A stretch of DNA of 64,000 nt. Origin: Cololabis saira. Lineage: Eukaryota > Chordata > Actinopteri > Beloniformes > Belonidae. This document shows positions 44,564-55,607 of the stretch, piece after piece. A model generated the notes under the pieces. That model worked only from the letters and a program-made list of their open reading frames with translations. It had not been told where the DNA came from and ran no database searches. Within the stretch, counting starts at the first letter, position 1, and every line of letters begins with the position of its first letter. Location of the stretch: contig NC_084591.1 in the NCBI RefSeq assembly GCF_033807715.1, positions 48,837,415 to 48,901,414 of the forward strand, given 5' to 3'. Position numbers and translations under genes: made by a program.

Positions 44564-45830
44564 GGTGTCAGAATGGGCCGCGGGTAATTATAAGAAGAAG
44601 TTTTTACCACGAGAGAGCCACAGAAGAGGAGTAAGTAAAAAAAAAAAAGTTGCTCGACGTGAGGTAAGCAGACACACAAATATTGTGAAATTTCAATATT
44701 TCTTGCTATGAATATGATAAAATCTGCTTTTCATGGCGAAACTATCTTAAAATATTGCAATGTAGACAGAGAATCAAAGAAATGGCAGCAATTTTATTTT
44801 TCCTCCACAGCCGAAAGCTTGAAAGTCACGTGACAGAAACGAAACCTAACAAAACCATTAAAATGAATGGGCCACGGAACGCGTTCTCATCTCACGTTTT
44901 ATGAGGGCAAATCGTAAACATTGCCACGTTTTGCAATGTGGACCAACGTAGCCTCTACCACGTTTTCCTGTGAGACTGGGTTGGAATATAACTTTTTGAT
45001 TGTTTTTTGTTAATTTTTCCTCCATCCAGTTGTTGAACACTTCTGTACAGGATCTTAGTTCTCTATAAATGCAACTCATAAAGACGTTCTTTTTTTCAAG
45101 GGTATTTATATAATCAAACATTCAGAAATCTTATCCATGACAGCTTACATTGTCTCTATAATCTTATAATTGATGTTCTTGTGCACAAAAAAGTTTTGTT
45201 TCCTATGTTTTTTATAACCATAAACTTTAAAACCTGTGCCATTTTCACTGTAGAGCCACATTTCAGATATGGCAATGATATTTAAAGTTTGTGAGAGTTG
45301 TTGCAAGTAATATTTAATGTTGGGGAAATTGGCATACTGTCTCCTCCGGGTTTCCCAGTGCGGTGGGTCCTCTCTAGCTCAATCGCCTGATGTAACTTTA
45401 ACTTATCAGTCAAAACCATCTTCACCTTTTATTCAATCTCAGCCCATTTCTCAGCTGAGTACTACAAAGAGTTTCGCCCTGTTTAACTCTTTCTGCTTTG
45501 ACATTGTCCACATCTTTCTGGGTGAACTGCAGGCTGGTTTTAATGTCCTTGTCTTCCCGTGACAGCTCGTCCAGTCTGGCGTTTGTGGAGTCCATGATGA
45601 TTTTAACAAAGTCTTTGAAATTGTCTTGTTATTGAATCTACTGCATCTTCTGGGTCTGGGTTGCATCTCCTTCTGCTGGCTCAGTAACTACTTAACTTGA
45701 GTGAGCGATACAAAATCCTCATGTGCTTTCACCTTCCCATCGGTTCCTCTTTGAGGCATTCTTTTACCAGATTTAACCCTCAAAGTGCAAATAAAATGAA
45801 AAGAGGAATACTTTTCTCACAAAAACTAAC

Positions 45831-46211
45831 GTGACGACAGGGTCTGAGCATGACCGACCAGAAACAGAAAACAATCCAACAGATACCCTTTTTAAAAAGA
45901 TTTTGGCGTCACTGGGGCCCCTCCCTGGAGCCAGGCCTGGGGTTAGGGCTCGAAGGCAAGCGCCTGGTGGCCGGGTCTTTGATTATGGGACCCAGTCTGG
46001 CTCAGACGTGGGCCCGTCTTCCTGTAGGCTCACCACCTGCAGGAAGGACCATGACAGGCTGATGGAATGAGGAGCATTCGTGGCAGGGTGCCTCGACGAC
46101 CCAATCCCTGGAACAAAACCCTCTCAGTGGGGACATGGAATGTCACCTCGCTGAGGGGGAAGGAGCTGGAGCTTGTGCGGGAGGATGAGAGATGCCGGCT
46201 AGAGATGTGAG
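45831..46211 (+). pseudogene. Rex3 LINE 5' end fragment (right arm)
   Basis: Twin of 33000-33380. The Rex3-type 5' UTR (around ggcgcctggtggccgggtct-like sequence near 45960) precedes GTWNVTSLRGKELEL, the start of the endonuclease, which is cut off soon after. Confidence 0.65.
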
Positions 46212-46293
46212 AATGCAATTACTATTAAATAATACTTGGTTTCACTAATTTAGTTTACTAATGCGCTGAAACCCATGCTGTTTGCTTTATTTG

Positions 46294-46635
46294 TGTCAGG
46301 GTTTGACACTTCCTCCCAGTTTTAGTTTCAGCTCTGTCTTGCCCCGCCTGTGTCCCATCTGCCCTGATTGTGTCTGCACCTGTGTCTCGTCATGTCTCGT
46401 TATCCCCTCAGTATATCTTGTCTTGTCATTCCTTGGTTCCCTGTCGGTCCGTACTGTTTCCACCTCCATGTCTCCTCGTAGTTTTTTGATCCCTGTTAGT
46501 TTTGTGTTTTTTGATCCTGCTCTGCAGCGCCTTGTTTTTGCCTTTTTGTGGAATAAATCCTTTTGTTTTTGAGAACTCCTGCCTCCAGCCTCCCTCTGTC
46601 TCCTGCACTTGGGTCCTAGAAAACCGTACCATAAC
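46294..46635 (+). mobile_element. Solo LTR, Gypsy-like, TSD ATTTG
   Basis: The 342-bp LTR begins tgtcagggtttgac and ends ccgtaccataaca, with AATAAA near 46552. ATTTG occurs on both sides (46289-46293 and 46636-46640). Its end (actcctgcctccagcctcc, gcacttgggtcct) resembles the LTR remnant at 12800-12900. The internal part was lost, as by recombination between two LTRs. The first 136 bp also appear, inverted, at the left end of the left arm. Confidence 0.88.
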
Positions 46636-46679
46636 AATTTGCACCTTTAAGAGGTAAAAATTATGATAATGCAGCTGTT

Positions 46680-46860
46680 TTCTCACAATATGAGCCATTA
46701 TTACATTATGAGCTGTTATTACATTATGAGCGGAGCCAGTAAGGCTCATAATGTAATAAGTTATTACATTATTACATTATGCGCAAAGCCGTTATTACGT
46801 TATGCACTCATGATTTCATTACATTATGAGCCGTTATTACATTATGAGTTGCTACAGTCC
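46680..46860. repeat. Short repeats of TTATTACATTATGAGC type
   Basis: The phrase attacattatgag and its complement recur seven or more times in both orientations over 180 bases. It could be a foldback MITE or a degenerate minisatellite. Confidence 0.6.
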
Positions 46861-46913
46861 CTCTTTTAAAAAGTGGGAACCGGAGAGTGTGTTCCAACTA
46901 TTGGGTGATCACA

Positions 46914-48075
46914 CTTCTCAGCCTCCCCGGGAAAATTTACACCAGGGTACTGGAGAGGAGAATACGGCCGATAGTCGAACCTCGGATTCAGGAGGAACAA
47001 TGCGGTTTTCCTCCCAGTCGTGGAAAAATGGACCAGCTCTATACCTTCCAAGTAAGTAAGTGAAGGGTGCTTGAAGGTTCATGTGAATTTGCCCAACCAG
47101 TCTACATGTGTTTTGTGGATCTGGAGAAGGCATTTGACCGTGTCCCTCGTGCCATTCTGTGGGGGGTGCTCGGTGAGTATGGAGTCCGGGGCCCTCTATT
47201 AAGGGCTGTCCGGTTAAGGGCTCTGTATGATCGGAGCAGGAGTCTGGTTCGCATTGCCGGTAGTAGGTCAGACTTGTTCCCGGTGCATGTTGGACTCCGG
47301 CAGGGCTGCCCTTTGTCACCGGTTCTGTTCATAATCTTTATGGACAGGATTTCTAGACGCAACCAGGGACCGGAGGGGATCCGGTTGGGAACTACAGGAT
47401 TTCATCTATGCTTTTTGCAGATGAAGTTGTCCTTTTGGCTTCATCAAACCGGGGCCTTCAGCATGTGCTGGGGCGGCTTGAAGTCGGGTGCAAAGCGGCG
47501 GAAGTGAGAATCAGCAAAACCGAGGCCATGGTTCTCCACTGGGAAAGAGTGGCATGTCTTCTCCGGGTGGGTAGAGGAGTTCAAATATCTCGGGGTCTTG
47601 TTCACGAGTGAGGGAAAGATGGAGTGCGAGATTGACAGACAGATTGGTGCAGCATCCGTAGGCCGTTGTGGTGCAGACCAAAAGGACAAGATCGCGGATA
47701 CAAGCGGCCGAAATAGGTTTCCTCCACAGGGTGGCTGCACGCTCCCTTAGAGATAGGGTGAGAAGCTCAGTCACTCGGGAGGAGCTCGGAGTCGAGTCAC
47801 TGCTCCTTCACATTGAGAGGAGTCAGCTGAGGTGGCTTGGGCATCTGTATCGGATGCCTCCCTAGAGAGGTGTTCCAGGCATGTCCCTCCTCCCTAGAGA
47901 GGTGTTCCATGCATGTCCCTCCTCCCTAGAGAGGTGTTCCAGGCATGTACCACCGGGAGGAGACCCCGGGGAACCCCTTGTCTGGGGTGAGGGAAGTGTG
48001 GGCATCTATGCTAAGACTGCTGCCACCACGACCCGGTAACGGATAAGGGGAAGAAACTGGATGGATTGTAACAAC
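46914..48075 (+). pseudogene. Rex3 LINE, RT region (degenerate)
   Basis: Rex3-type RT: CFVDLEKAFDRVPRAILWGV, then HVGLRQGCPLSPVLF, then MLFADEVVLLASS (catalytic FADD altered to FADE), then LLHIERSQLRWLGHLYRMPP near the C-terminus. The DNA cagggctgccctttgtcacc is a conserved Rex3 tract. Frameshifts occur near 47395 and 47545, and a 35-bp unit (cctagagaggtgttcca...) is tandemly repeated three times at 47858-47950. The copy ends near ggtaacggataagg, the Rex3 3' end, and lacks the endonuclease. Confidence 0.88.
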
Positions 48076-49344
48076 TCTGTGCATACACATACACCAAAGA
48101 TAGACAATGCCAGTCTCTTGTGAGGGGAGTCAAGTGCTCAGTTGATGTTTTTGCTCTATTCATGACTATTAATGAACTGCTCTTGCTTTCAAAACACAAG
48201 CGGTTCTCATTTACACATATACCAGCACTCTCTCTCTCTCACACACACACACACACCAAACCATGTGTGCATGAAGCAAGGGCCATGTCTGCATGCATGG
48301 AGACACAAATGCTGACAATGATATGCAAGTACCAACTGACTTCTATCTACTAAAGTGAAAAAAACATGCCAATAGATGAAAGAGAGAAAGATTGCACGCA
48401 GTGATTTTGATTAAGTTAAACTGAAATAGTTGATATGAATGTGAAATAAACCAACTGGATAAACAGGAAAATGGTTAGAACAAGATGAGTCTTTGAATCA
48501 AGACACCTTGTAGTTCATGAGGAAGGTCTGAAGCTTACAAAAGGTAGAGCCAAGATTTGTAGTCAATTAAGTTGGATTTACAGGATGTACAATGAGATAC
48601 TTATTGATTCTGTGTTTTCATATTGGACTGAGGGTACAAGTAAGCACTTCCTTTCATTCTCCCCACTTTTTATCTTTCTCTATTTTTCACCCTCAGCTTT
48701 GATATGTATGGAAGGTTCGGTTGGTCTACCACGTAGATCAGCAAGAGCCAACTATAATCAAGACTAAAAGTCCTCCGAGGCCAACACAAAAATCTTTTGT
48801 ACACAATCTATATTGAGGGAAACCACAGAGAAAAAAGCAATATGCCGTTTGGGTTTGGAGGAGATCATGGAGGATGGAAGGAGATCAGCAAAGAGGGAAG
48901 TATCTCCTGAGGGTGCCACCAGAAATGAACCTACAAAGATGGGACAGGAAAAAAAAAACTCAAACAATAGAAAACAAAAAATAGGTAACAAGGAAAAAGA
49001 ATTAAAACCACAAAGAAAAAAGTCCAAAATTCTGAGTGAGGTGGTAGAGAGGAGACTTTATTTGATTGTTGGTAATTCTCTACTCTCTGAATACTATTAG
49101 CAGATTACAAAGACTGCACTCGGCATAGAAACTCACAAGAAGGTTTGAAAATGTTTAGCCATAAAAACAATAATGGGTAAAGCCCAGCTTGTCCTCAAAG
49201 CAGTCAGTCATTTTACAAAGAGAAGACCCTTTGTATGTTGTTCTGTGCATTTTTGTGTAGAGGTAGTTCCAGGGGCAAACAGCCTATCTTATCAATCTTA
49301 TTATATGTTTGTTAGCAACAAACATATATAAACAACATATAAAA
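48076..49344. other. Unassigned stretch
   Basis: No gene is recognised. A short (CA)n run lies at 48238-48258. A Lys/Arg-rich frame at 48813-49100 has no known domain. Confidence 0.5.
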
Positions 49345-51141
49345 AATTCAGATTTCTATGACTTCTGCAACAGTGTTTCCTCCAAAACGTTCTGGCTGGT
49401 TAGGAGGGTGTAGAAACCTCTAGCTCTGAGAGCCTCCTGACTAACGGAACAGGGCCTATTTTGTGTCTTTTTGCCCAACTGTCAAAGTTCACTAACGCCT
49501 TTAGCTAGGAGTCTGAATTTTTTATATGTTGTTTGGGGGCATCCCCTGATCAGACAGACGTTAGTTTAGTGCAGATCGGACCTGTACTTTTCGATGGGCG
49601 GGGCTTTGAAACGTCACCTTTTCCAACATTTGAACGGACACCGTTGCCACAATACCTGTGGCCTCAATATGGGGCCCAGATTGGGCTTGCCAAGTCTCAT
49701 CTCTGTGAACCCTCTGCAATGCCAACTAGCTCTGTGGAAGCCGTACAGCCACGGGACCAAAAGATCCTAGCAAAGGGCATTCTGCATTGCAACATAGTCA
49801 AAAATCAGCCTCCCAGCCCAAAGCGTTAGTGAATTATTAAAAAAACACACAAAAAAGGCCTGAAAAAGGCACCACACATGGTGACCTTTGGCACTTCCGA
49901 AGGTCGCATGGGTCTGGACCTCGGCACAGTGGATGAGAGTCACCTCCTGATACAGAGTCTAGAATTTCAGCCCCTTAGCTCAAAGCGTTAGTGAACTATG
50001 CAAAAAAAGACACAAAATAGTCTTTGCAGGCCGAAAAGCAACAGACGCGGTGACCTTTGACACTTCCGAAGGTAACACAGATCTGAAAATCCGCACAGTG
50101 GATGAAAGTCACCCCCTGATGCAGAGTCTAGAATTTCAGCCTTCTAGCTCAAAGCGTTAGTGAATTATTCAAAAAACACACAAAAAAGGCCCGAAAAAGG
50201 CACCACACACGGTGACCTTTGACACTTCCGAAGGTCACACAGATCTGAAAATCCGCACAGTGGATGAAAGTCACCTCCTGATACAGAGTCTAGAATTTCA
50301 GCCTCCTAGCTCAAAGCGTTAGTTAACTATTCAAAAATAGACACGAAATAGGCTTCATAACAATACATAACAAACCTCCTGTGCCTACTGAGCATTAATA
50401 ACATGTCATAATCGAAGGAGAACTAATTAAAACGGATGTCCTTAACATGAACCTATTGTATTATTGAATTATCAAGGACACTTTCGTGTTTTTGTGTTTA
50501 GAAATGTTAAAATAGGTATATATAAATATAAATATAAATAATAATAAATAATACTAATAATAATAATAATGATAATAATAATAAATAATAAATATAAATA
50601 GTTAAAACAATTTTGTCAAGCAAAGCGGACTGGCGTCGTCTCTATAGCAACGGTAGCTGAGGATTATGGGTAGTGTATTGCCTACAGTTATTCATCACTG
50701 ATAAAACAACTCTTTCTTTCTCAGAATCAAAGGGAAAAACATGAAAATTGATGTGCAGGAAATTAACCCACTAATGTTGTGTAATTAACAAGGATACAGT
50801 GGTGTTTCTGCCTTAAGAAATGTTGCAGATATCATTGTGAAAATCGCAGTTAACGTCAAAACGGACAGTAATTAGAATACTTCCGTGTGTCCGATCCTCC
50901 GTTATCCAATGGGACTGATGCTCTCAGCGGCTTGAAACGACGCGGCCGGTCCTCCGTTATCCAATGGGACTGATGCTCTCAGCGGCTTGAAACAACGCGG
51001 CTGGGTTACATTAGAATCTGTTGAGAGCCCGCTGCGTCGGGGCTTGACGCTGAGGGAGACCTTGTGCGTCAGAAACTGACGCCGAAGGGCCCTGACCAAG
51101 CGTCGGTTTTTGACGAGCTGGAAGTGAGAATGTGTTGGTTT
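49345..51141 (+). repeat. Dispersed repeat shared with 20926-21600, with a tandem array
   Basis: 49345-49465 matches 20926-21045 inverted, and 50700-51141 matches 21170-21600 directly. Between them is a segment with three tandem units of about 165 bp (from 49803, 49965, 50133 to about 50345), each starting near tcagcctcctagctcaaagc. No coding sequence is supported. Confidence 0.7.
49803..50345 (+). repeat. Tandem array, about 165-bp unit, three copies
   Basis: Each unit contains agctcaaagcgttagtgaa, a Lys/Thr-rich A-tract, ggtgacctttgacacttccg and cacagtggatgaaagtcacc. Copies differ by scattered substitutions. Confidence 0.9.
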
Positions 51142-51670
51142 TTCAATTAAAACAGGATGCCTCATTCACATTCATTTAATGAGACCAGCAAAGCAGAAGC
51201 AGGGTCCCGAGTCAAACATCATCCAGTGCATAGATATCACATGATTTATTATTATTATCTTTATAGTTAGTATTTTGTGTTTTTCTATGTAGTGAGCCAT
51301 CAGAATTTATCCAAGGTGTCGCTTTTATCCGCTTGACATCTATGTGAATAAATTCTGATTGATTTTAATGAGAGAAGTCGTTTGTGTTGTTTTGCACATG
51401 TTTTGTTACAAATGCTGGTTTGACCGGAGTCAGTGCCGAACTCGTAACTGCCTTCAATATTATCCTGTAGAATAATCCATATTTTGAGACTGATTCTGCT
51501 GTTAAAGTTATCATTTTCCTGGTGATACCAGGTGGTTCCCCTGTTTTGATTAAGTAATTTTGATGATTACATTTGATAAATAATCTACTTTATTAATTAT
51601 TAATAATTGTTGAAGGACAATTATTAATAACTCTTGATAACTGAAACAGCGCCCCCTCTGTTGCACAACA
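51142..51670 (-). mobile_element. Second copy of the LTR-like element of 4458-6905 (truncated)
   Basis: Read on the minus strand it begins TGTTGTGCAACAGAGG and follows 4458-4785, then continues with the bases found at 6221-6280 in the first copy. It therefore lacks the Penelope-like insert. Its far end is lost where it meets the repeat at 50700-51141. Confidence 0.75.
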
Positions 51671-53201
51671 CTTTCTTGTTATCCTGTCTATTCTTCATCC
51701 TCTTTGTCCTATCTCCCTTTTCCTGCTCTAACTGGCTTGTGTTTGCAGGAAGGTCCCCCTTTACTTAAAATAGTGAGTGGAAGTCTGTCATTCTGAACAT
51801 AGCCTGATGTCACACGTGCTTAGTTTAGCTTTGACCTCCTGTGGGTTCCTCTGATCTGATTGTTCAATCGTGTGTTTCATCAGTGCCTGCGAGTATGTAA
51901 TCCTTCCCCTTGTGATAGTTTTTTCTAACCTAATAGATCGGATCCACATCTAGAATGATGAAGGGTCTGAATATGATATATAAGGCCTCCCCATCCAAGG
52001 GGCAGCACCAACTGTTGATTATTAAACTGCTTTTGCAGGCAGTTGGTTAGGTCCAAGACCAATCAGAGCAAAGAACAATGTCATGTATTCAGAGCAACAG
52101 AAACAGGTCAACGGGAGAGTGTGTTATTTAGAAGAGTAAATAAACTTATGCTGTAGCTTGTCCACAAAATGGCAAATAAATCTACCTTGCAAAGGTTTGA
52201 GTGCCATTTTTAGTTCAATTTTCAAAAAAAAAGTACGTCTTTAACTGTTGATGCCAAAGCTCATTCAAATGGCTGTTAATCCTTAGCTGCAGCCATCTAC
52301 ACTGTTTACATCCTTGCCGCATTGTTGTCATTCTGTCAAGCCCTCCCAGAGACTTGCTACAAGGATTGATTCATCTGATTGACTACCCCAGACTTTTGGG
52401 CATAGTCATCAGCTCCAACAAATGGGAACTAGACGTTGATAGAAAGCTAATTTAAATTGGATAGCAATATTTCTAGATGTTTACTTTCAGCTTTCTTTGT
52501 CCTCAAATATGTTTTGTTTTGGATATCCTGCAGTGCAGCTTCTTGTATTAACCCTGCCTCCCAGAGGCCAATCAGGACAGTTCAAAGTTTAATTTAGAAA
52601 AAGTACAAAAATGAAGTTTTATGTTGATGAACATAATTCTTGAAAAGAACATCACAATTTGACATAGGAAGTATTGCCAGGTCAGACCACGATTCTTCTT
52701 TAAGAAAGGAAAAATGTGGGATGGGTATCAGATTATTTTCATTATTAGGGGGGAATACAGATATTAGTCCAGTTGGAAACAACAGGAAAATATTAGAAAA
52801 CATCTAAAACTTGCTGCTGGTGTTCAATTTAGGAGCACAATAACATCAGACTCAACCGCAGACTAACTGCTGAATGCTTCATCTGTGAGCTGACAATATG
52901 AATATGCTTGAATTTGACACATAAGCCATGTCAGCAAGGTACAGTGTGTAGCCAGGATGAGGACACATTTATATAACTGGACTTACTTCCAGGTTTTGTT
53001 CATTCTTAATTATAGCCTGTGTCAGCTTATAAAAAACTCCACATTCGTTAGATTTTTATTTATATTTTTAATTTACAGTCTAGAATCAGTATCAGGTTAC
53101 TTTGTGTCAATAACCTGATACAAAAAGCTGCTGATCCAAATGTTCGACAAGCCAGATAAACAGTCATTGCTGAATGTGGTTTCAGTGAGTCCAGTCATGA
53201 A

Positions 53202-53241
<40 letters not shown>

Positions 53242-54152
53242 GGAAAATGTCACGGTCTCCAGTATAATCTTTTAGCAGATTAATGCATACCCTGCCACAT
53301 TCTACCTGAGAAGGAGATGTCTGATAGTCTGCCAAAAGGACATGTTAACATGTGCAAAATTTCTGTAGATGCTATATAAGGAGGCTATTTTCAAAACTAA
53401 AGCTGGAGGCCATCTGCTAAAACAACAGCTTTGACACTGTTAACAGGACAGTCACTCATGTCCTTATTGAAATGTTCCAAACCATCTTCAATTAAACTAC
53501 AATGAAAGAAGCCAGATATATTTTAAAATATGCACAGTAATTGGCAGAGAAAATGCCTATTTTTTTTCTGTTCACAGGCAAGTTGACCATTAAGGGTTAC
53601 AAAAATACACATCTTCTTGCCAGTGCTGGACATTACTGCCAAGGATGATTGCTGCTATTTTTAATTCAGATCAAGTAATTTGGAAGGAAATATAGATGCC
53701 TGTGTGTGAAGTTCAGGCTGGGCGAGTTTGGATGTATGAAATGAGTCTTTGTTCACATTTAGGGAGATCTCTAAATTAATTTACACGAACAGCACACATC
53801 ATCAGAAAGCATGGCCAGTAATCTTTCTCACTGAAGCCAAAGCACAGGGACGGTATCCCTGTAGTAGGATGAGCATCTGTTTGGTCTATTTTGACTCGGA
53901 AATCATTAAACAGTTTTTGTTTGTTCCTATAATACTTTTAAATGGCCTAGAACCCAAAATTGAGCTCAGGCCAGTTGTGATTTTGATATTATTAAGTTGT
54001 TGTTTTTTTTTTCTTTTTTATATTGCTTAACAGTAAGACCACACCATCTTTTTTTGGTGGCATGACATCAAAGAGCTCTCAGGAAATCATGAATGCAGGT
54101 CCTTCTCTCTCTTTAAGTTGTGAAAGGATGAATGAAAACAATTCAGACTGAA
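51671..54152. other. Unassigned stretch
   Basis: I see no gene or known element in these 2.5 kb. A (TA)n run is at 53204-53237. Reading frames are short. Confidence 0.5.
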
Positions 54153-54164
54153 AACTCTAGTCAT

Positions 54165-55200
54165 CAGCTTCAGCCTCCCGGGGAAAGTCTACGCCAGGGT
54201 ACTGGAGAGGAGATTACGGCCGATAGTCGAACCTCGGATTCAGGAGGAACAATGCGGTTTTCGTCCCGGTCGTGGAACACTGGACCAGCTCTACACCCTC
54301 CGCAGGGTGCTCGAGGGTTCATGGGAATTTGCCCAACCAGTCTACATGTGTTTTGTGGATCTGGAGAAGGCATTTGACCGTGTCCCTCGTGCCATTCTGT
54401 GGGGGGTGCTGAGTGAGTATGGAGTCCGGGGCTCTCTACTAAGGGCTGTCCGGTCTCTGTATGATCGAAGCAGGAGTCTGGTTCGCATTGCCGGCAGTAA
54501 GTCAGACTTGTTCCCAGTGCATGTTGGACTCCGGCAGGGCTGCCCTTTGTCACCGGTCCTGTTCATAATTTTTATGGACAGGATTTCTAGGCGCAGCCAG
54601 GGGCCGGAGGGGATCCGGTTTGGGAACCTCAGGATTTCATCTCTGCTTTTTGCAGATGATGTTGTCCTGTTGGCTTCATCAGACCGGGACCTCCAGCATG
54701 TGCTGGGGCGGTTTGCGGCCGAGTGCGACGCGGCAGGGATGAGAATCAGCACCTCCAAAACCGAGGCCATGGTTCTCGACCGGAAAAGGGTGGCATGCCT
54801 TCAAGCGGCCGAGATGAGTTTCCCCCGCAGGGTGGCTGGACGCTCCCTTAGAGATAGGGTGAGGAGTTCAGTCACCCGGGAGGAGCTCGGAGTCGAGCCG
54901 CTGCTCCTCCACATTGAGAGGAGTCAGCTGAGGTGGCTTGGGCATCTGTACCGGATGCCTCCTGGACGCCTCCCTAGGGAGGTGTTCCAGGCATGTCCCA
55001 CCGGGAGGAGAGCCCGGGGAAGACCCAGGACACGCTGGAGAGACTATGTCTCTCGGCTGGCCTGGGAACGCCTCGGACTCCCCCCGGAAGAGCTGGAGGA
55101 AGTGTCTGGGGTGAGGGAAGTCTGGGCATCCCTGCTGAGGCTGCTGCCCCCGCGACCCGGTAACGGATAAAGCGGGAGAAGATGAGTGAGTGAGTGAGTG
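54165..55200 (+). mobile_element. Rex3 LINE, 5'-truncated, TSD AACTCTAGTCAT
   Basis: The copy starts cagcttcagcctcccggg and ends ggataaagcgggagaagatg plus a (TGAG)n tail. A perfect 12-bp duplication, AACTCTAGTCAT, flanks it (54153-54164 and 55201-55212). Confidence 0.95.
54307..55170 (+). pseudogene. Rex3 reverse transcriptase (partial, internally deleted)
   Basis: 287 codons are open. RT motifs are FVDLEKAFDRVPRAI near residue 15, VGLRQGCPLSPVLFI near 76 and the catalytic SLLFADDVVLLAS near 113. The C-terminus has RSQLRWLGHLYRMPP and RGRPRTRWRDYVSRLAWERL. Between VACL and QAAEMSF a piece present in the other copy (around 47549-47700) is missing in frame. The N-terminal endonuclease and fingers are lost by 5' truncation. 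Confidence 0.9.
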
Positions 55201-55581
55201 AACTCTAGTCATGATATATGTATGCATCATGTAAAATCCAGTGGAAGAAGTTATAATTAGTGCTGTCAAGTGATTAAAAATATTGAGATATTCATTAAGA
55301 TCTGTAATTAATTAATCCAATTAATCTCTGTGGCAGGGTGGAGAGGTTTATGGGACACGCGCACCTGTGTCCCATCCGCCTGAGTGGCTGCTGCTCTCCA
55401 CCCTGCCTGCCTTATAAGGGAGCTGGACAGCAGCGGAGGGGCCGATGGAGCTGCTGCTGAGGAGCTGTGTGTGCTTGTGCACTTGCGTGGTGAAACTTGT
55501 GGCTAAATAAAAAGGGTCTGCATGAAACTCCGTGTCTCTCCATCCTTCGGTCGGCCCCGGTAGCACTCGCCCTGCTACATC

Positions 55582-55599
55582 TGGCACCCAACGTGGGGC
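55582..55599 (+). promoter_or_regulatory. tRNA-Lys primer-binding site (element A)
   Basis: TGGCACCCAACGTGGGGC lies two bases after the 5' LTR. It is complementary to the 3' end of vertebrate tRNA-Lys(CUU) except for one base (A in place of G at position 5). Confidence 0.85.
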
Positions 55600-55607
55600 C
55601 TCAAAAG

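Larger units (their letters stand above)
43844..46429 (-). repeat. Right arm of the large inverted duplication
   Basis: This 2,586-bp arm is the reverse complement of 32782-35167 plus 42902-43093. It lacks the BEL insertion and so gives the pre-insertion sequence of the site. Its outer end (46429) lies inside the solo LTR at 46294-46635, which continues intact beyond the arm. That makes the right side look like the original locus and the left the derived copy. Confidence 0.95.

Noticed and set aside
48813..49100. Lys/Arg-rich 95-codon frame as a small gene
   Set aside because: A-rich composition explains the charge; no homology, repeat copy or regulatory signal supports it.
49803..50345. CRISPR-like array
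   Set aside because: The repeats are long, adjacent without unique spacers, and lie in a vertebrate-type genome; this is an ordinary tandem repeat.
51671..54152. Host exon search in the longest transposon-poor stretch
   Set aside because: No frame with splice-like borders and recognisable protein similarity could be found by reading; a transcript or protein search would be needed.
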